Positions 1-8,877 of a stretch of DNA of 25,713 bases are shown piece after piece. The stretch's first letter is position 1, and each line of letters begins with the position of its first letter. The stretch lies in the NCBI GenBank assembly GCA_025349905.2, contig MU624756.1, positions 1 to 25,713 of the forward strand, written 5' to 3'. This DNA comes from Blastocladiella britannica (lineage: Eukaryota > Blastocladiomycota > Blastocladiomycetes > Blastocladiales > Blastocladiaceae). Position numbers and translations under genes: made by a program. The notes below the pieces were generated by a model. It saw nothing but the letters and a program-made list of their open reading frames with translations. It was not told the origin of the DNA and did no database searches.

Positions 1-444
1 ACCAAGGTGACCATGCAGTACCCGCACCCGTGGGACATCATGTACTACGCCGAGCTCAAGGACAGTGCTGCCTCGGCCGCGTACAAGGCGGCGCTGGTGA
101 TGGGCGACGAGCACGATGCGACCAACTCGGGCTTCACCGCCACCCTGCACAAGACCGCGTCCGGCGCCGCGGCCTTTGACGCCACCACGCCCGCCCGCAA
201 GTGGAAGCTCGACTCGGCCACCTTCTCGACCGCGTCCGTGTTTGCCGCCGCCATCCCCGAGAACGACGTGTCGCCGGCCCAGCTCGACGCCGACTTCAAG
301 ACGTTCGCGTCCATGGCTGGGTTCAAGGTCACGCCGACCACCCACGGCAAGCTGCGCCGCGTCATGACCCCCGCCGGCAAGTGGGTCGATCTGTTTGCCG
401 CCGACTTTACCCGCTCCAACGTGGCCAAGCAGCTGCTCGCCTAA
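1..444 (+). CDS. Unrecognised protein, 5'-truncated C-terminal part
   Basis: The reading frame is open from the first base of the window and ends at a TAA at 442-444, so the upstream part of the gene is missing. The first in-window ATG (13) is unlikely to be the real start, because the frame is already open before it. The visible 147 residues are soluble-looking, Ala- and Thr-rich, with no membrane segment. They include an aromatic run near the start (QYPHPWDIMYYAELKD) and a basic patch near the end (HGKLRRVM). Third positions are strongly G/C, as in the other genes here. I do not recognise the family. The gene converges on the membrane-protein gene ending at 617, leaving a 172-bp AT-rich gap. 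It is real coding sequence with fair confidence; its function is unknown. Confidence 0.7.
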   Translation, partial: TKVTMQYPHPWDIMYYAELKDSAASAAYKAALVMGDEHDATNSGFTATLHKTASGAAAFDATTPARKWKLDSATFSTASVFAAAIPENDVSPAQLDADFKTFASMAGFKVTPTTHGKLRRVMTPAGKWVDLFAADFTRSNVAKQLLA

Positions 445-616
445 GTTTTTTTTTCAAGACCATTCAAGTAACCGAGTACCAAAAAGGGAGTGAATATCGT
501 GTGTGCTTTGGTGGCCGGACCTAGTCCCATAATAGCCTGCCACCCAATCCAAAATATAATTTACTTTTGCGTGTACTTCATTTTTTTAACTCAATGGAAA
601 GAGAAAAGATATGAGC
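445..616. other. Convergent intergenic region (two 3' UTRs)
   Basis: This AT-rich gap separates two genes that meet tail to tail. It contains T-runs directly after the first stop codon and near 580. No other feature was seen. Confidence 0.5.
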
Positions 617-3193
617 TCAAGTCCGGCTGACCCATTCTCGCAGGACGTTGAGCGAAATGCGGCGATCGCGCTTCCCACCCGCGGCTCGATCGCTACTACT
701 GCTGCTGCTGCCGATCCATCCTCCCTGAACCAGGATCCAGCAAAAGAGAACTTCGGCCACCAATTGAATCAGCCGCGGCTGATCCACTGGTGACACCTTT
801 GGTGCCGCTGAGGCCGATCCCGTGTGTTGGTGATGATAGTTGTCGTCGTCAAACGCTAGCGGCCCGATCCCATGTTCCAAGGCTGCGCAATGCGCCGAGT
901 ACACGCACCCGAGCGCCTCGACCAGCGCAACGCGGCGGCGCGATGGCGGGAATCCCAGGGCCAGTGCTCCCACGGCCGATCGGCGCAGCGGGTCCGATGA
1001 CGCCCGATCCGCCGCTTTGGACGGCGAGACAGGGGAGACGGGCGAAAGGGGCAAGTCGGCGACCGAGATGACGAGGGGTGCGGATCCGCCGGACTTGGCG
1101 CGCCTGGTGGCCGTCTTGCGAGAAAGGTCGGGAGTGCTGGATGGAATCAGCGGGCCGTACGACGGCGTGCTCCACGCGCGCGAGGACGCGGCCGCAAACT
1201 GTGCCAGGCCCGTGGCAAACGCCATGAAGCCCGTGACGGCCCAGTCGGCCCTGGCGACCACCGCGCTGGTAATCGGTGTGGCCAGGGTCGTCAGCATGGC
1301 AAGTAGCCACAGGAACAGCCGCGACTGGGTTACGGCCATGGCCAGCGGCGTCGTCATTGGATCGGGGCTCAGTATGTTGTTGCGCTTGTTTTTGCCACGG
1401 CGCGAACGGGCAGCACGTTTGGCTTGGACCTGTTCGAGCGAGTGCGCCACGGCCAACCACGTCACCAACGCATACAGAGTCACAATGCTAACCATGGCCG
1501 CGATCCAGCGCGTCGACGACGCTGATGTTCGAGGAGCCGCGAATCGGCCGCCGCCTCGTGGCAGCAGCGGTGTCAGCGGCGGTGACGAGCGATTTCCGCG
1601 CACCGTCGGCGACCGGTTCGGCCCGTCCAGCGCCAGACGCGCGCTCAACAGCACCGAAATGGTGACGATATTGTGCGCTTCGGCAATCAGGGCCATGCCG
1701 TGCGGGCCAATGGCATTCATGGTGATGGCCATCGCAGAAGAGGTCATGCCGTTTGAACGCGAGTCGACCATTTGCTGCCGTTGTCCAAACTGGGGAGGGA
1801 GGTCAAGGATATCCTCGGGCGACTCGACCAGCGGGCCCAACGCGCTCCTCCTCGGCGGAGAGTCAAGGTCAGTAACCGACCGACCCAGACTGGTCAGGCT
1901 CTCCACCGTGCCGTTGCGCTGCATGGTGGGCAGTGAATGGAACTGGTGCGCGAGCGACGCGGCCGTGTCCTCGTACGCAGAGAGCTCGCAGGCAATGGTG
2001 GCCGTGGTCGCTACTGCAGCTGCAATGGCCGAAGGGCCACGAGGCACAAGCGCTCGCGCCTTGATCGGGGCTTGATCGGACTTGCTAGTGGTGCTGGCGG
2101 TGCTGCTGGTGTAGCTCGCGGTGTTGACTCGGACAGCCGCGCTGGTACTGCTGAAGGTGGTCGAATGCGCCGTATCGTTGAGGTCGCCGTCGGACTCGCC
2201 CTCGCTCGTCGATTCGCTCGATTGCTGTGCCGGCGGTTGCTGCTCATCATCATCGTCTTTCTCCTGCTGCTCTTGCTGCTGGCTGAGGCGCGACCTCGAC
2301 TTGGGTTGCTCACTCCCTCTACCCATGGTGCGGCGAGTGCGGATCGAACCATGCGCCCACGGCGTCGGGGAAGGGTCGTTGGACTCGGTCGGCATGACCA
2401 TCGGGCTCACATTGAACGGCGGATCGGCTTCGATCATCATCTGCGAGAGTCCTGCAAGGCTGCCGGGCGGATGATGCACCACAGGCAAATCCATGACCAG
2501 GCCCGAGTCTTGCGGCTGGAACAACACGTGTCGCTTCGATCCAGAGGAGCCTGCATAGTGGTCGGCCATTGCTTGGTGGCACTCCATTGATGTATGCGTC
2601 GACTGCATTGGCGCAGCAGCAACGGGGTGTGGGCGAATGCGTTGAACATGATCATCGTCACCATCCACCACCACAATCCCGTGGTACTGGATGTTGCGGC
2701 CCGGAAAGTCGCCGACCGACCACGTCGTGCTCGTGCACGGATCCAGGCCCTGGGTTTCCAACCACTTTTCTTCGGCCGACCGAACGTCGCGCATGATGCG
2801 GGCCAGTTCCGGGCTGGAAGGCATGACCAGCGGCTGCACGTCGAGCGGGTCTGAAATCGAGAGCGATCGCGAGCGTGCTGGCCCACAATGTTGTTGTTCT
2901 TGCGAGGAGGAGGTGTGGACTGGCGGCGGTGATGCCGCGCCGCTGGCACCACCGCGGGACGACAAAGGGACGGTGGTAGCAGTCGACGACGACCGGGTGT
3001 CGGAAGTGTGCGTATAGGTCAGATCGAGCGAGTTGGCGTGGTCGTCGTCGCTATCGTTGCCTTCAATGTCGGCGTCCATGGGAGACTTGAGCGGCCGGCT
3101 CTCGCCCGTGGGCAGCGATGAGGCAGTGTCTGAGTTGCGTAAGTTTCCCAAGCGTGCAGCTTCGCCGTCGTTGTGGTGCTGTGAGGTGAGCAT
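617..3193 (-). CDS. Large multi-pass membrane protein of unknown function
   Basis: This single-exon frame reads 858 aa from the ATG at 3193. It stays open upstream to 3430, but that extension is low quality and would crowd the divergent promoter shared with UBC8. Roughly residues 1-480 are hydrophilic, Ser/Thr/Pro-rich and disordered-looking, with acidic stretches (EKDDDDEQQ), Gln runs and many Ser-Pro or Arg-x-x-Ser sites. Hydrophobic segments follow at about residues 493-518, 554-580, 618-646, 648-666 and 804-826. A basic loop (KRAARSRRGKNKRN) lies between the second and third. I recognise no domain. The long regulatory-looking N-terminus before a cluster of helices is compatible with a receptor, transporter or channel regulator, but the sequence does not decide. 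An unseen intron in the disordered part cannot be excluded. Confidence 0.65.
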   Translation of the reverse strand: MLTSQHHNDGEAARLGNLRNSDTASSLPTGESRPLKSPMDADIEGNDSDDDHANSLDLTYTHTSDTRSSSTATTVPLSSRGGASGAASPPPVHTSSSQEQQHCGPARSRSLSISDPLDVQPLVMPSSPELARIMRDVRSAEEKWLETQGLDPCTSTTWSVGDFPGRNIQYHGIVVVDGDDDHVQRIRPHPVAAAPMQSTHTSMECHQAMADHYAGSSGSKRHVLFQPQDSGLVMDLPVVHHPPGSLAGLSQMMIEADPPFNVSPMVMPTESNDPSPTPWAHGSIRTRRTMGRGSEQPKSRSRLSQQQEQQEKDDDDEQQPPAQQSSESTSEGESDGDLNDTAHSTTFSSTSAAVRVNTASYTSSTASTTSKSDQAPIKARALVPRGPSAIAAAVATTATIACELSAYEDTAASLAHQFHSLPTMQRNGTVESLTSLGRSVTDLDSPPRRSALGPLVESPEDILDLPPQFGQRQQMVDSRSNGMTSSAMAITMNAIGPHGMALIAEAHNIVTISVLLSARLALDGPNRSPTVRGNRSSPPLTPLLPRGGGRFAAPRTSASSTRWIAAMVSIVTLYALVTWLAVAHSLEQVQAKRAARSRRGKNKRNNILSPDPMTTPLAMAVTQSRLFLWLLAMLTTLATPITSAVVARADWAVTGFMAFATGLAQFAAASSRAWSTPSYGPLIPSSTPDLSRKTATRRAKSGGSAPLVISVADLPLSPVSPVSPSKAADRASSDPLRRSAVGALALGFPPSRRRVALVEALGCVYSAHCAALEHGIGPLAFDDDNYHHQHTGSASAAPKVSPVDQPRLIQLVAEVLFCWILVQGGWIGSSSSSSDRAAGGKRDRRISLNVLREWVSRT

Positions 3194-3547
3194 GATGTTT
3201 AGTTTGGGACGAATGCAGTGTGCGATCAAGCGAAAGGGAAAGTGGGAGGCGCCGCCACCACATGGACCCACGGCCGTCTGTAACTCTACTTCACTATTTT
3301 CATGAATGTGCGTACTTGGATTTGGACTTGGTGGACTCGAGTGGGCGGATTGGGTTGGATCAGGCACAATTCCTTCGCTTCCTCTGCACCTCCACTCCCA
3401 TACTCGGATCGCGTTCCCATCACACCTCAAACCGCTGCACCTTCATGTTCAGAAGGTTCGTTCCTTGCAAAGGTGAAAAAAATCTCTCTTTCCGTTCACC
3501 AATTCGCATTTACCAAAAAAAAATCAAAGAAAAACAACGACTCGATC
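3194..3547. promoter_or_regulatory. Divergent promoter region, membrane protein / UBC8
   Basis: This 354-bp gap lies between two genes transcribed away from each other. The UBC8 side is rich in A-runs (3477-3483 and 3516-3536), which is typical of leaders in this window. No clear TATA box or known operator was seen. The left part stays open in the frame of the membrane protein, so the start of that gene could be further out. Confidence 0.4.
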
Positions 3548-4384
3548 ATGTCTTCTCCCCGCCGCCGCATCGAAACCGATGTCATGAAACTGCTGATGAG
3601 CGACTATGAAGTGACGCTCGTCAATGACAACATGCAAGAGTTTTTCATTCGGTTTCCGGGGCCGGATGACAGTAAGATATTTTATGAATTATAAATTAGC
3701 TTCGGTAGCACTGACACTCGGACACACACAGCCCCGTTTGCTGACGGTGTATGGAAAGTGCACGTCGAGCTGCCTGGTACGGTGTCATCAAAATTTTATA
3801 TAAAAAGTTGACGGAAAAATGTTAAATGAATAACAAAATAGACCAGTACCCGTACAAGTCCCCGAGTATTGGCTTCATGAACAAGATTTTCCACCCCAAC
3901 ATTGACGAGCGCTCGGGGTCAGTGTGCTTGGATGTCATTAACCAGACCTGGAGTCCCATGTTTGGTACGTTACGCGTTTCCCTCATGTAATTGAGAGATC
4001 TCACGTCACTTGCGATCCCCCTCCGGGTCCTCTGCAAAAAGCGTGCCCGTAGACATGATCAATATTTTCGAAGTGTTTCTTCCGCAGCTGCTCCGGTACC
4101 CCAACCCGACCGATCCGCTCAATGGCGAGGCGGCCGCGCTCATGATGCGGGATGCCAAGGGGTATGAAACGCGCGTGAAGGGTATATTTGCATTCCTTTA
4201 AAGGTAAGGTTATGTGATCTGACTATAGGATCTTTGAAAAACAGATTACGTTCGCCGGTTTGCCAGCAAGGCAGCATACGAGGCGGCGAACGAGAGCGCG
4301 GAGTCTGACAAGGACGACGACTCGTCGATCGAGTCGCTTTCGGATGGCGAGGACTCGGACGAGTCGCCAGACATGGACATGTGA
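3548..4384 (+). CDS. UBC8: Ubiquitin-conjugating enzyme E2 (UBC8/UBE2H type)
   Basis: Five exons: 3548-3671, 3732-3776, 3842-3964, 4053-4181 and 4245-4384, giving 186 aa. All four introns split codons after the first base and have GT-AG ends. The spliced protein is a canonical E2 fold: start [12 protein letters not shown], the core [14 protein letters not shown], the HPN motif in FHPNIDE, and the catalytic Cys85 in [13 protein letters not shown]. The C-terminal tail is Ser/Asp/Glu-rich ([16 protein letters not shown]), the hallmark of UBC8/UBE2H compared with other E2s. In yeast this E2 works with the GID/CTLH ligase to degrade gluconeogenic enzymes, and in animals UBE2H pairs with CTLH; both roles are family knowledge. 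Introns 2 and 3 use GTAC donors. The identification is very secure. Confidence 0.95.
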
Positions 4385-4718
4385 GAAAATTCAAGACTTT
4401 TCAATTCCATCCGTTCATTTCTACCAATCTTTTTTTTTGCATGCGCTGAGAGCCTGGAATAATAGATCGTGAATGGCGTTGTTGGTTGTCACCGTGCATC
4501 ATCTTTTCGTGGAGGCGCTGCGATCAACACACGCCGCGAATGCATGCGACATCAAAATCAACCACTTTCTCTTTCCCTTTCCCCTCTCGGTCGGCGTATA
4601 CTTTTTGCCTCCTCTCTGTCGGCCAACAGTCAACCCAAGCTACTTTTTAGAAAATACAGGTTCGTCGCACCCAGCAAGAAACCAAATCGTTACGTCCAAT
4701 AACAAAACCCAAGGACAG
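4385..4718 (+). promoter_or_regulatory. UBC8 3' flank and CYP51 promoter/leader
   Basis: This 334-bp gap lies between two tandem genes. It contains a T-run (about 4430-4438), which is probably UBC8 3' UTR, and a pyrimidine-rich stretch at about 4563-4592 that may be promoter or leader. The CYP51 frame happens to stay open back to an ATG at 4473, but the intervening codons look non-coding. A short intron in the 5' leader is possible, because TACAG occurs near 4656. Confidence 0.4.
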
Positions 4719-6392
4719 ATGCCCCTCGTCTCCACGCTCGCCTCGGACCTGACGGCGCGGTTCACCGAAGTGTCGACCAATGCGCTGCGCATGCTACCCG
4801 AGCCCGTGGCCCACAAGCTGACGGACGACTGGGGCGTGACCCCGACGCTGCTGACGGCCCTTGCCGCCACCTCGGCCGCCGCCGCCGCCACTCTGTACGT
4901 TCGGTCGCAGCGCAGCAACAACCCGACGACCAAGGCCGGTACCAACAAGAGCGGTAACGGCCAAGCGCCACCGCACGTCAAGCACTGGATCCCGTTCTTT
5001 GGGTCAATGGTAGCGTACGGGATGGACCCGCTGGCGTTTCTGGCGCGGCACCGGGCCGAGCTCGGCGACGTGTTCACGTTCACAATGTTTGGCCGTGAAA
5101 TGACGTACGCTTTGGGTCCCGATGGCAACAATGCCGTCTTCAACGTGAAGTTGTCTCATGCGTCGGCCGAAAAGGCGTACAACTCGCTCACCAAGCCGAT
5201 CTTTGGTCCCGGAGTCGTCTACGACACTGAAAACCATATTTTCATGGACCAGAAGAAGATTGGCAAGACGGGCATGTCGATCGAGAACTTGCGCGCGTAC
5301 GTGCCGATGATCGAGGACGAGACCCGCAACTATTTCGCGCGCTGGGACCGCATGCACGGCGGGCAGCAGGAATTGTTCAAGGCGCTGGCGGAACTGGTGA
5401 TCATGACGGCTTCGCGGTGCCTGATGGGTCCTGAGATCCGGTCCAAGCTCGACGAGTCCGTGGCGGGCCTGTACCACGATCTGGACCAAGGGTTTCAGCC
5501 CATCAACTTTTTGTTCGAGTGGCTGCCGCTGCCGTCGTACGCGCGGCGCGATGTCGCGCACGCCAAGATGCGCGACCTGTTCATGTCGATCATTGCCAAG
5601 CGGCAAGCCGAGGAGCCCAAGCGGGAGTACACGGACGTGCTGCAGACGTACATGACCGCGACGTACAAGAACGGGACCCCATTCTCGCCCGAGGAGGCCG
5701 CGTACATGATGATTGCGCTGCTGATGGCCGGGCAGCACACGTCGTCCACCACATCCACGTGGGCGCTGGCGTACCTGGCCGACCGGCCCGACGTGTGGGC
5801 GCAAGTGGAAGCCGAGCTTCGCCGCGAGCTGGGCGCTGACTTGAAGGGAACGCTGGACTACGACACGCTCAAGCGGTGCGTGCTTCTGGACGCCATTGTC
5901 AAGGAAACGCTGCGTCTGCGGTCCCCGATTCATGCGATCATGCGCAAAGTCGAGCAACCGCTCGAGATCGGCGGGTACTTGGTGCCTGTCGGCCACTACC
6001 TGTGCGCGTCGCCGTCGGTCTCGCAAGTCGACCCGGTGGCGTACCCGAACCCCGAGCAGTGGGAACCGTCCCGGTGGGTCGAGACCAAGTCCGGTACCAA
6101 GCCCGACGATGAGGGTCCCGGCGAGGACTTTGGGTTTGGCGCCGTCTCTGGGTCGGCCCGGTCCAACTACCTGCCGTTTGGTGCTGGCCGACACCGGTGC
6201 ATTGGTGAGCCGTTTGCGTTTGTGCAGATCAAGACGATTCTGGCCACGTTTGTGCGCGAGTTTGCGTCGGTGCGGTTCGACGCGCCCCACGTGTTCCCCA
6301 AGCGCGACTATACGTCCATGGTGGTGATGCCCGAGCGGCCGGTGATGTTGTCGTACGAGCGCCGTGTGCCTCCCTCGATGACCACTGCCTAA
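4719..6392 (+). CDS. ERG11: Lanosterol/eburicol 14-alpha-demethylase, CYP51
   Basis: This intronless gene encodes 557 aa from the ATG at 4719. That start is preferred because it is followed by the expected N-terminal membrane anchor (hydrophobic, around residues 42-62) and the Pro-rich hinge PPHVKHWIPFFG. The enzyme is an ER-bound P450 that removes the C14 methyl group in ergosterol synthesis. Visible signatures are the CYP51 B-C region IFGPGVVYD with Tyr168, the I-helix oxygen-activation motif AGQHTSS (337-343), the ExxR pair E396/R399, and the heme loop FGAGRHRCIG with the proximal Cys494. The signatures separate it from other P450 families. It is the target of azole antifungals (family knowledge). 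A gene convergent with NOT2 follows 83 bp downstream. An alternative in-frame ATG at 4473 would add 82 unlikely residues. Confidence 0.93.
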   Translation: MPLVSTLASDLTARFTEVSTNALRMLPEPVAHKLTDDWGVTPTLLTALAATSAAAAATLYVRSQRSNNPTTKAGTNKSGNGQAPPHVKHWIPFFGSMVAYGMDPLAFLARHRAELGDVFTFTMFGREMTYALGPDGNNAVFNVKLSHASAEKAYNSLTKPIFGPGVVYDTENHIFMDQKKIGKTGMSIENLRAYVPMIEDETRNYFARWDRMHGGQQELFKALAELVIMTASRCLMGPEIRSKLDESVAGLYHDLDQGFQPINFLFEWLPLPSYARRDVAHAKMRDLFMSIIAKRQAEEPKREYTDVLQTYMTATYKNGTPFSPEEAAYMMIALLMAGQHTSSTTSTWALAYLADRPDVWAQVEAELRRELGADLKGTLDYDTLKRCVLLDAIVKETLRLRSPIHAIMRKVEQPLEIGGYLVPVGHYLCASPSVSQVDPVAYPNPEQWEPSRWVETKSGTKPDDEGPGEDFGFGAVSGSARSNYLPFGAGRHRCIGEPFAFVQIKTILATFVREFASVRFDAPHVFPKRDYTSMVVMPERPVMLSYERRVPPSMTTA

Positions 6393-6475
6393 ATTTCAAC
6401 TCGAGCTAGAAAAAAAAAATTGAACTCTTTCCCCAAAATTTGATGACAACAAGTATAATTTTTTTTTTTTTTTTT
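6393..6475. other. Convergent intergenic region with a 19-T run
   Basis: Only 83 bp separate the CYP51 and NOT2 stop codons. On the minus strand the NOT2 stop TAA leads straight into a 17-base A-run; the full T-run on the plus strand is 6459-6477. The genome therefore encodes an A-tract abutting the stop codon. Confidence 0.5.
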
Positions 6476-7746
6476 TTATCGGATCGGCGACGAGGTGGTT
6501 GCCGTGGCCCCAGCAAACCGACCAAGCTTTCCTGCTTGTTGTTGTTGCTGTTGCTGTTGTTGAGCGGTCCGGCCATTGGACGTTGCAGCAGAATCCGTTG
6601 CCGTCGTCGAAGCAGAAGCCGCAGAAGCAGCAGCAACCGCCGCCGCCGCGGCCCCACCGGGGGGCCGGTCCTCCAAGCAGTCGTAGTACAGCGTGAGTTC
6701 CTGGCGGGTCTTTTCCCATGCACCCACGTCAAACACCACAAACACGCCGCGCTCGAACTGCGGGGTTTTGACGACGGGCTCGGTCTGCGGGTCCTTGGTC
6801 AGCCACAGCTGCATGGTGCGGTGGTACCGCCAGTGGCGCGCGTACAGTTCGCCCGCGGCCAGGTCCTGGGCGGCGTCGCGCGGCTGCGCGTAGAACAAGT
6901 AAAACAGCGTTTCGTCCGAGAACGCGACCAGCTTGGACGCTAGGCCCGCGGTGCCCGCTGACGCCGCGGGAAGCGAGACCGCGTACGATGGCGGTAAGTG
7001 GTACTCGGGTTCCAGTGGCAGGCCCGTGAGGGTGGACAGCGTCAGGGGCTGTTCGGCGAAGGGGGACACGAAGGTTGGGTACAGCACCCTGTTCCATTAT
7101 ATCGGTCAGTATAGAGTAAAAAGATGTAAAAGGTAATACGGTACTCGGTCGAGGTCAGGCTCAAGCCCAGCGACGTCAGATCCGACCCAAGCGCCAGCGC
7201 GTTGAGGTCCGGGTCCGGCAGCCGAATGATTGACAGCAGGCCCAGCAAGCCGAACCGATCGGCCGTGGACTGTTGGGGCATCGCTGCTGTTGCTGGCGGC
7301 TGCCCTGCTGTTGGAGACGACGACGGCGCAGTGGTAGCAGCCGATTCCGGATCACCACCTCGCGTCCCTCCTCCTCCCAAAGAAGACGGTGCGCCCATGG
7401 GTGGGGCAAGCATGCCAGTGGCGGCGGCCAGGAGCGCGGCCTGCGCCGGCGGCAGTTTTCCCAGTTGCTGCTGTTGTTGTTGCTGTTGTTGTTGCTGAGC
7501 ACGCAAGGCCGCGTAGTGGTGCTGGTGCAGGTGTGGGGGTACACCACCGCCACCTACGCCGCCGCCGCCGCCTAGGATCGCGGCCGTCAGATCGTCGCGG
7601 ACCGAGGACGACGTCGGTTGTGCTCCACCCGTCGGGGACAAATGGTCAGCTGGGTCCGAGGCGCCCATGAAGGCAGCAGCGACGGCCGAAGACGGGGCCG
7701 TGGACGAGGGGACTGTTGGGGGTGGGCGGCCAAAGGCAGAGCGCAT
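6476..7746 (-). CDS. NOT2: CCR4-NOT complex subunit 2 (NOT2/CNOT2)
   Basis: Two exons, 7746-7145 and 7088-6476, give 404 aa. The 56-nt intron has a GTACCG donor, an ACTGAC branch site and an AACAG acceptor; joining restores the family block LTSTEVLYPTFVSPF. NOT2 is a scaffold subunit of the CCR4-NOT deadenylase, which controls mRNA decay and transcription. The conserved part begins at FGLLGLLSIIRLPDPDLNAL and LALGSDLTSLGL and continues through the NOT box (FSDETLFYLFY, ARHWRYHRTMQLWLTKD, FERGVFVVFDVGAWEK). The N-terminal ~160 residues are low complexity (Gly, Ala, Ser/Pro, and a poly-Gln run of about 11). A second Gln run lies near the C-terminus, after the NOT box. It diverges from pICln across 133 bp. 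The family assignment is secure. Confidence 0.92.
6535..6563 (-). repeat. CAA/CAG repeat encoding poly-Gln (NOT2 C-terminus)
   Basis: An imperfect CAA/CAG run encodes about nine Gln residues near the C-terminus of NOT2. The mixed codons should reduce slippage compared with a pure CAG tract. Confidence 0.8.
7464..7496 (-). repeat. CAA/CAG repeat encoding poly-Gln (NOT2 N-terminus)
   Basis: An imperfect CAG/CAA run encodes about eleven consecutive Gln residues in the disordered N-terminal region of NOT2. Confidence 0.8.
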
Positions 7747-7879
7747 GGCGGACGGTCGTTTTCCTCGTACGAGAGGGCGAATAATAAATTTTGACGGAAC
7801 CTCAAAAGAGAAAATGGCGCGGCGACCGAGGGATCGAATCCTCGCGCTCTCTCAACAATCCAAACCCCAGAAAAAAATA
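7747..7879. promoter_or_regulatory. Divergent promoter, NOT2 / pICln
   Basis: This 133-bp gap lies between start codons on opposite strands and must contain both promoters and leaders. It has an A-rich stretch next to the pICln start and a small inverted repeat at about 7829-7846. No TATA box was seen. Confidence 0.4.
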
Positions 7880-8871
7880 ATGCCAGGCGCACCCTCGTCC
7901 AAGCGCTCGCGCGAAGACGCGCCCACGACCTCTACTCCGACCAATTACCGTAACGACCACCACCACAACCAGGACGAGAATGAGGTCCCACCACCGGCCA
8001 TGGTGATCCGCTCCCTCCCGCCGTTACACGCCCCGCACTCGCCCGCCGACGACGCGTCGCTCGACCCGGCCACGCTGCCGATCGCCCAGTGGACGGGGCC
8101 CGTGTCCCTGACCATTACTCCTTGGGTCGCTCCTCTCCCTCTCCCCGGTCAAGGACCCGATAATGACGCGGGAACGTTTGTGGTGGCCAACACGCGTCTG
8201 TACTGGTGGCACGCGTCCTCCGGCGTCGGCCTGGCACTGAGTTACCGAGCAGTGATGATGCACGCGCTGCAGACGGACCCTAACGACGGCCGCCGCGCCG
8301 TGTACTTGCAGGTGAATGCCAATATTGCGCGCGAGACGGGCCGCGCATTGGCTATGGCAATGGGGAACCCCGCGGCCGCGGCTGCTCCGTTGCCGGACGA
8401 CAATGACGAGTTTAGCGAGGTGTGGGTGCGGCCGTTGGACTCGAGTCAAGGTGTGCTCCTTTTTTTTGAATGTTGATTTCCGAGTGCATGCACTGACTCT
8501 ATACTTTCACAAAAAAGCCGACGACCTCTTTGCGACCCTGTCCATGTGCGGATCCATGCACCCGGATCCCATGGACGAGGAAGATGATGCCGAGGATTCC
8601 ATGAACGAGGACGCCATTCTCTCGGTGCTTCGCGGCGACGGCATTCCCGATGGTACCTAAGCCATTTTTTTTTAAATATTCATTTCATTGTGATCTGGTC
8701 GACTGACTGAAACCTATGAGATTAGGATTCATTACCGCCGACAACGTGGACCAGATGCCCGAGCTGTCGGAGGAAGGTAAAGCCAATCTCGCCCGCTATG
8801 AGGCCATGATTGCCGCCAACTTTTCCTGGCAACACGATGCAACTGAGGATGCTGAAGAAGAAGAAGAATGA
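7880..8871 (+). CDS. CLNS1A: pICln, methylosome subunit / Sm-protein chaperone
   Basis: Three exons, 7880-8450, 8518-8652 and 8726-8871, give 283 aa. Both introns carry clear ACTGAC branch sites. pICln has a PH-like fold; it binds Sm proteins and delivers them to the PRMT5 methylosome and then to snRNP assembly (family knowledge). Visible features are FVVANTRLYWWHASSGVGLALSYRAVMMHAL (positions about 95-125), an acidic segment (MDEEDDAEDSMNEDAIL), the MHPDP element after the first intron, and the acidic C-terminal tail ending in a Glu run. The N-terminal ~35 residues are an extra polar segment. The stop lies only 6 bp from the stop of the convergent neighbour. Identification rests on the PH-fold pattern plus the acidic motifs and is good but not absolute. 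Confidence 0.85.
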
Positions 8872-8877
8872 ACTATT

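Noticed and set aside
840..2075. 411-codon plus-strand ORF opposite the large membrane protein
   Set aside because: Composition is dominated by Ala/Arg/Ser. The opposite strand encodes coherent membrane helices, so this one is taken as the shadow; it is not completely excluded.
5004..6290. 428-codon ORF antisense to CYP51
   Set aside because: It is Arg/His/Val/Leu-rich without any domain, typical of an antisense shadow of a GC3-rich gene.
6459..6477. T-runs here and in several introns as Pol III terminators
   Set aside because: T/A homopolymers of 8-22 occur in most introns and gaps of this window, and none follows a recognised Pol III gene.
7829..7846. tRNA T-arm-like sequence (GGATCGAATCC flanked by a CGAGG/CCTCG stem)
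   Set aside because: The loop is eight bases, there is no A-box or acceptor-stem partner at the right distance, and it sits in the NOT2/pICln promoter; treated as a chance inverted repeat.
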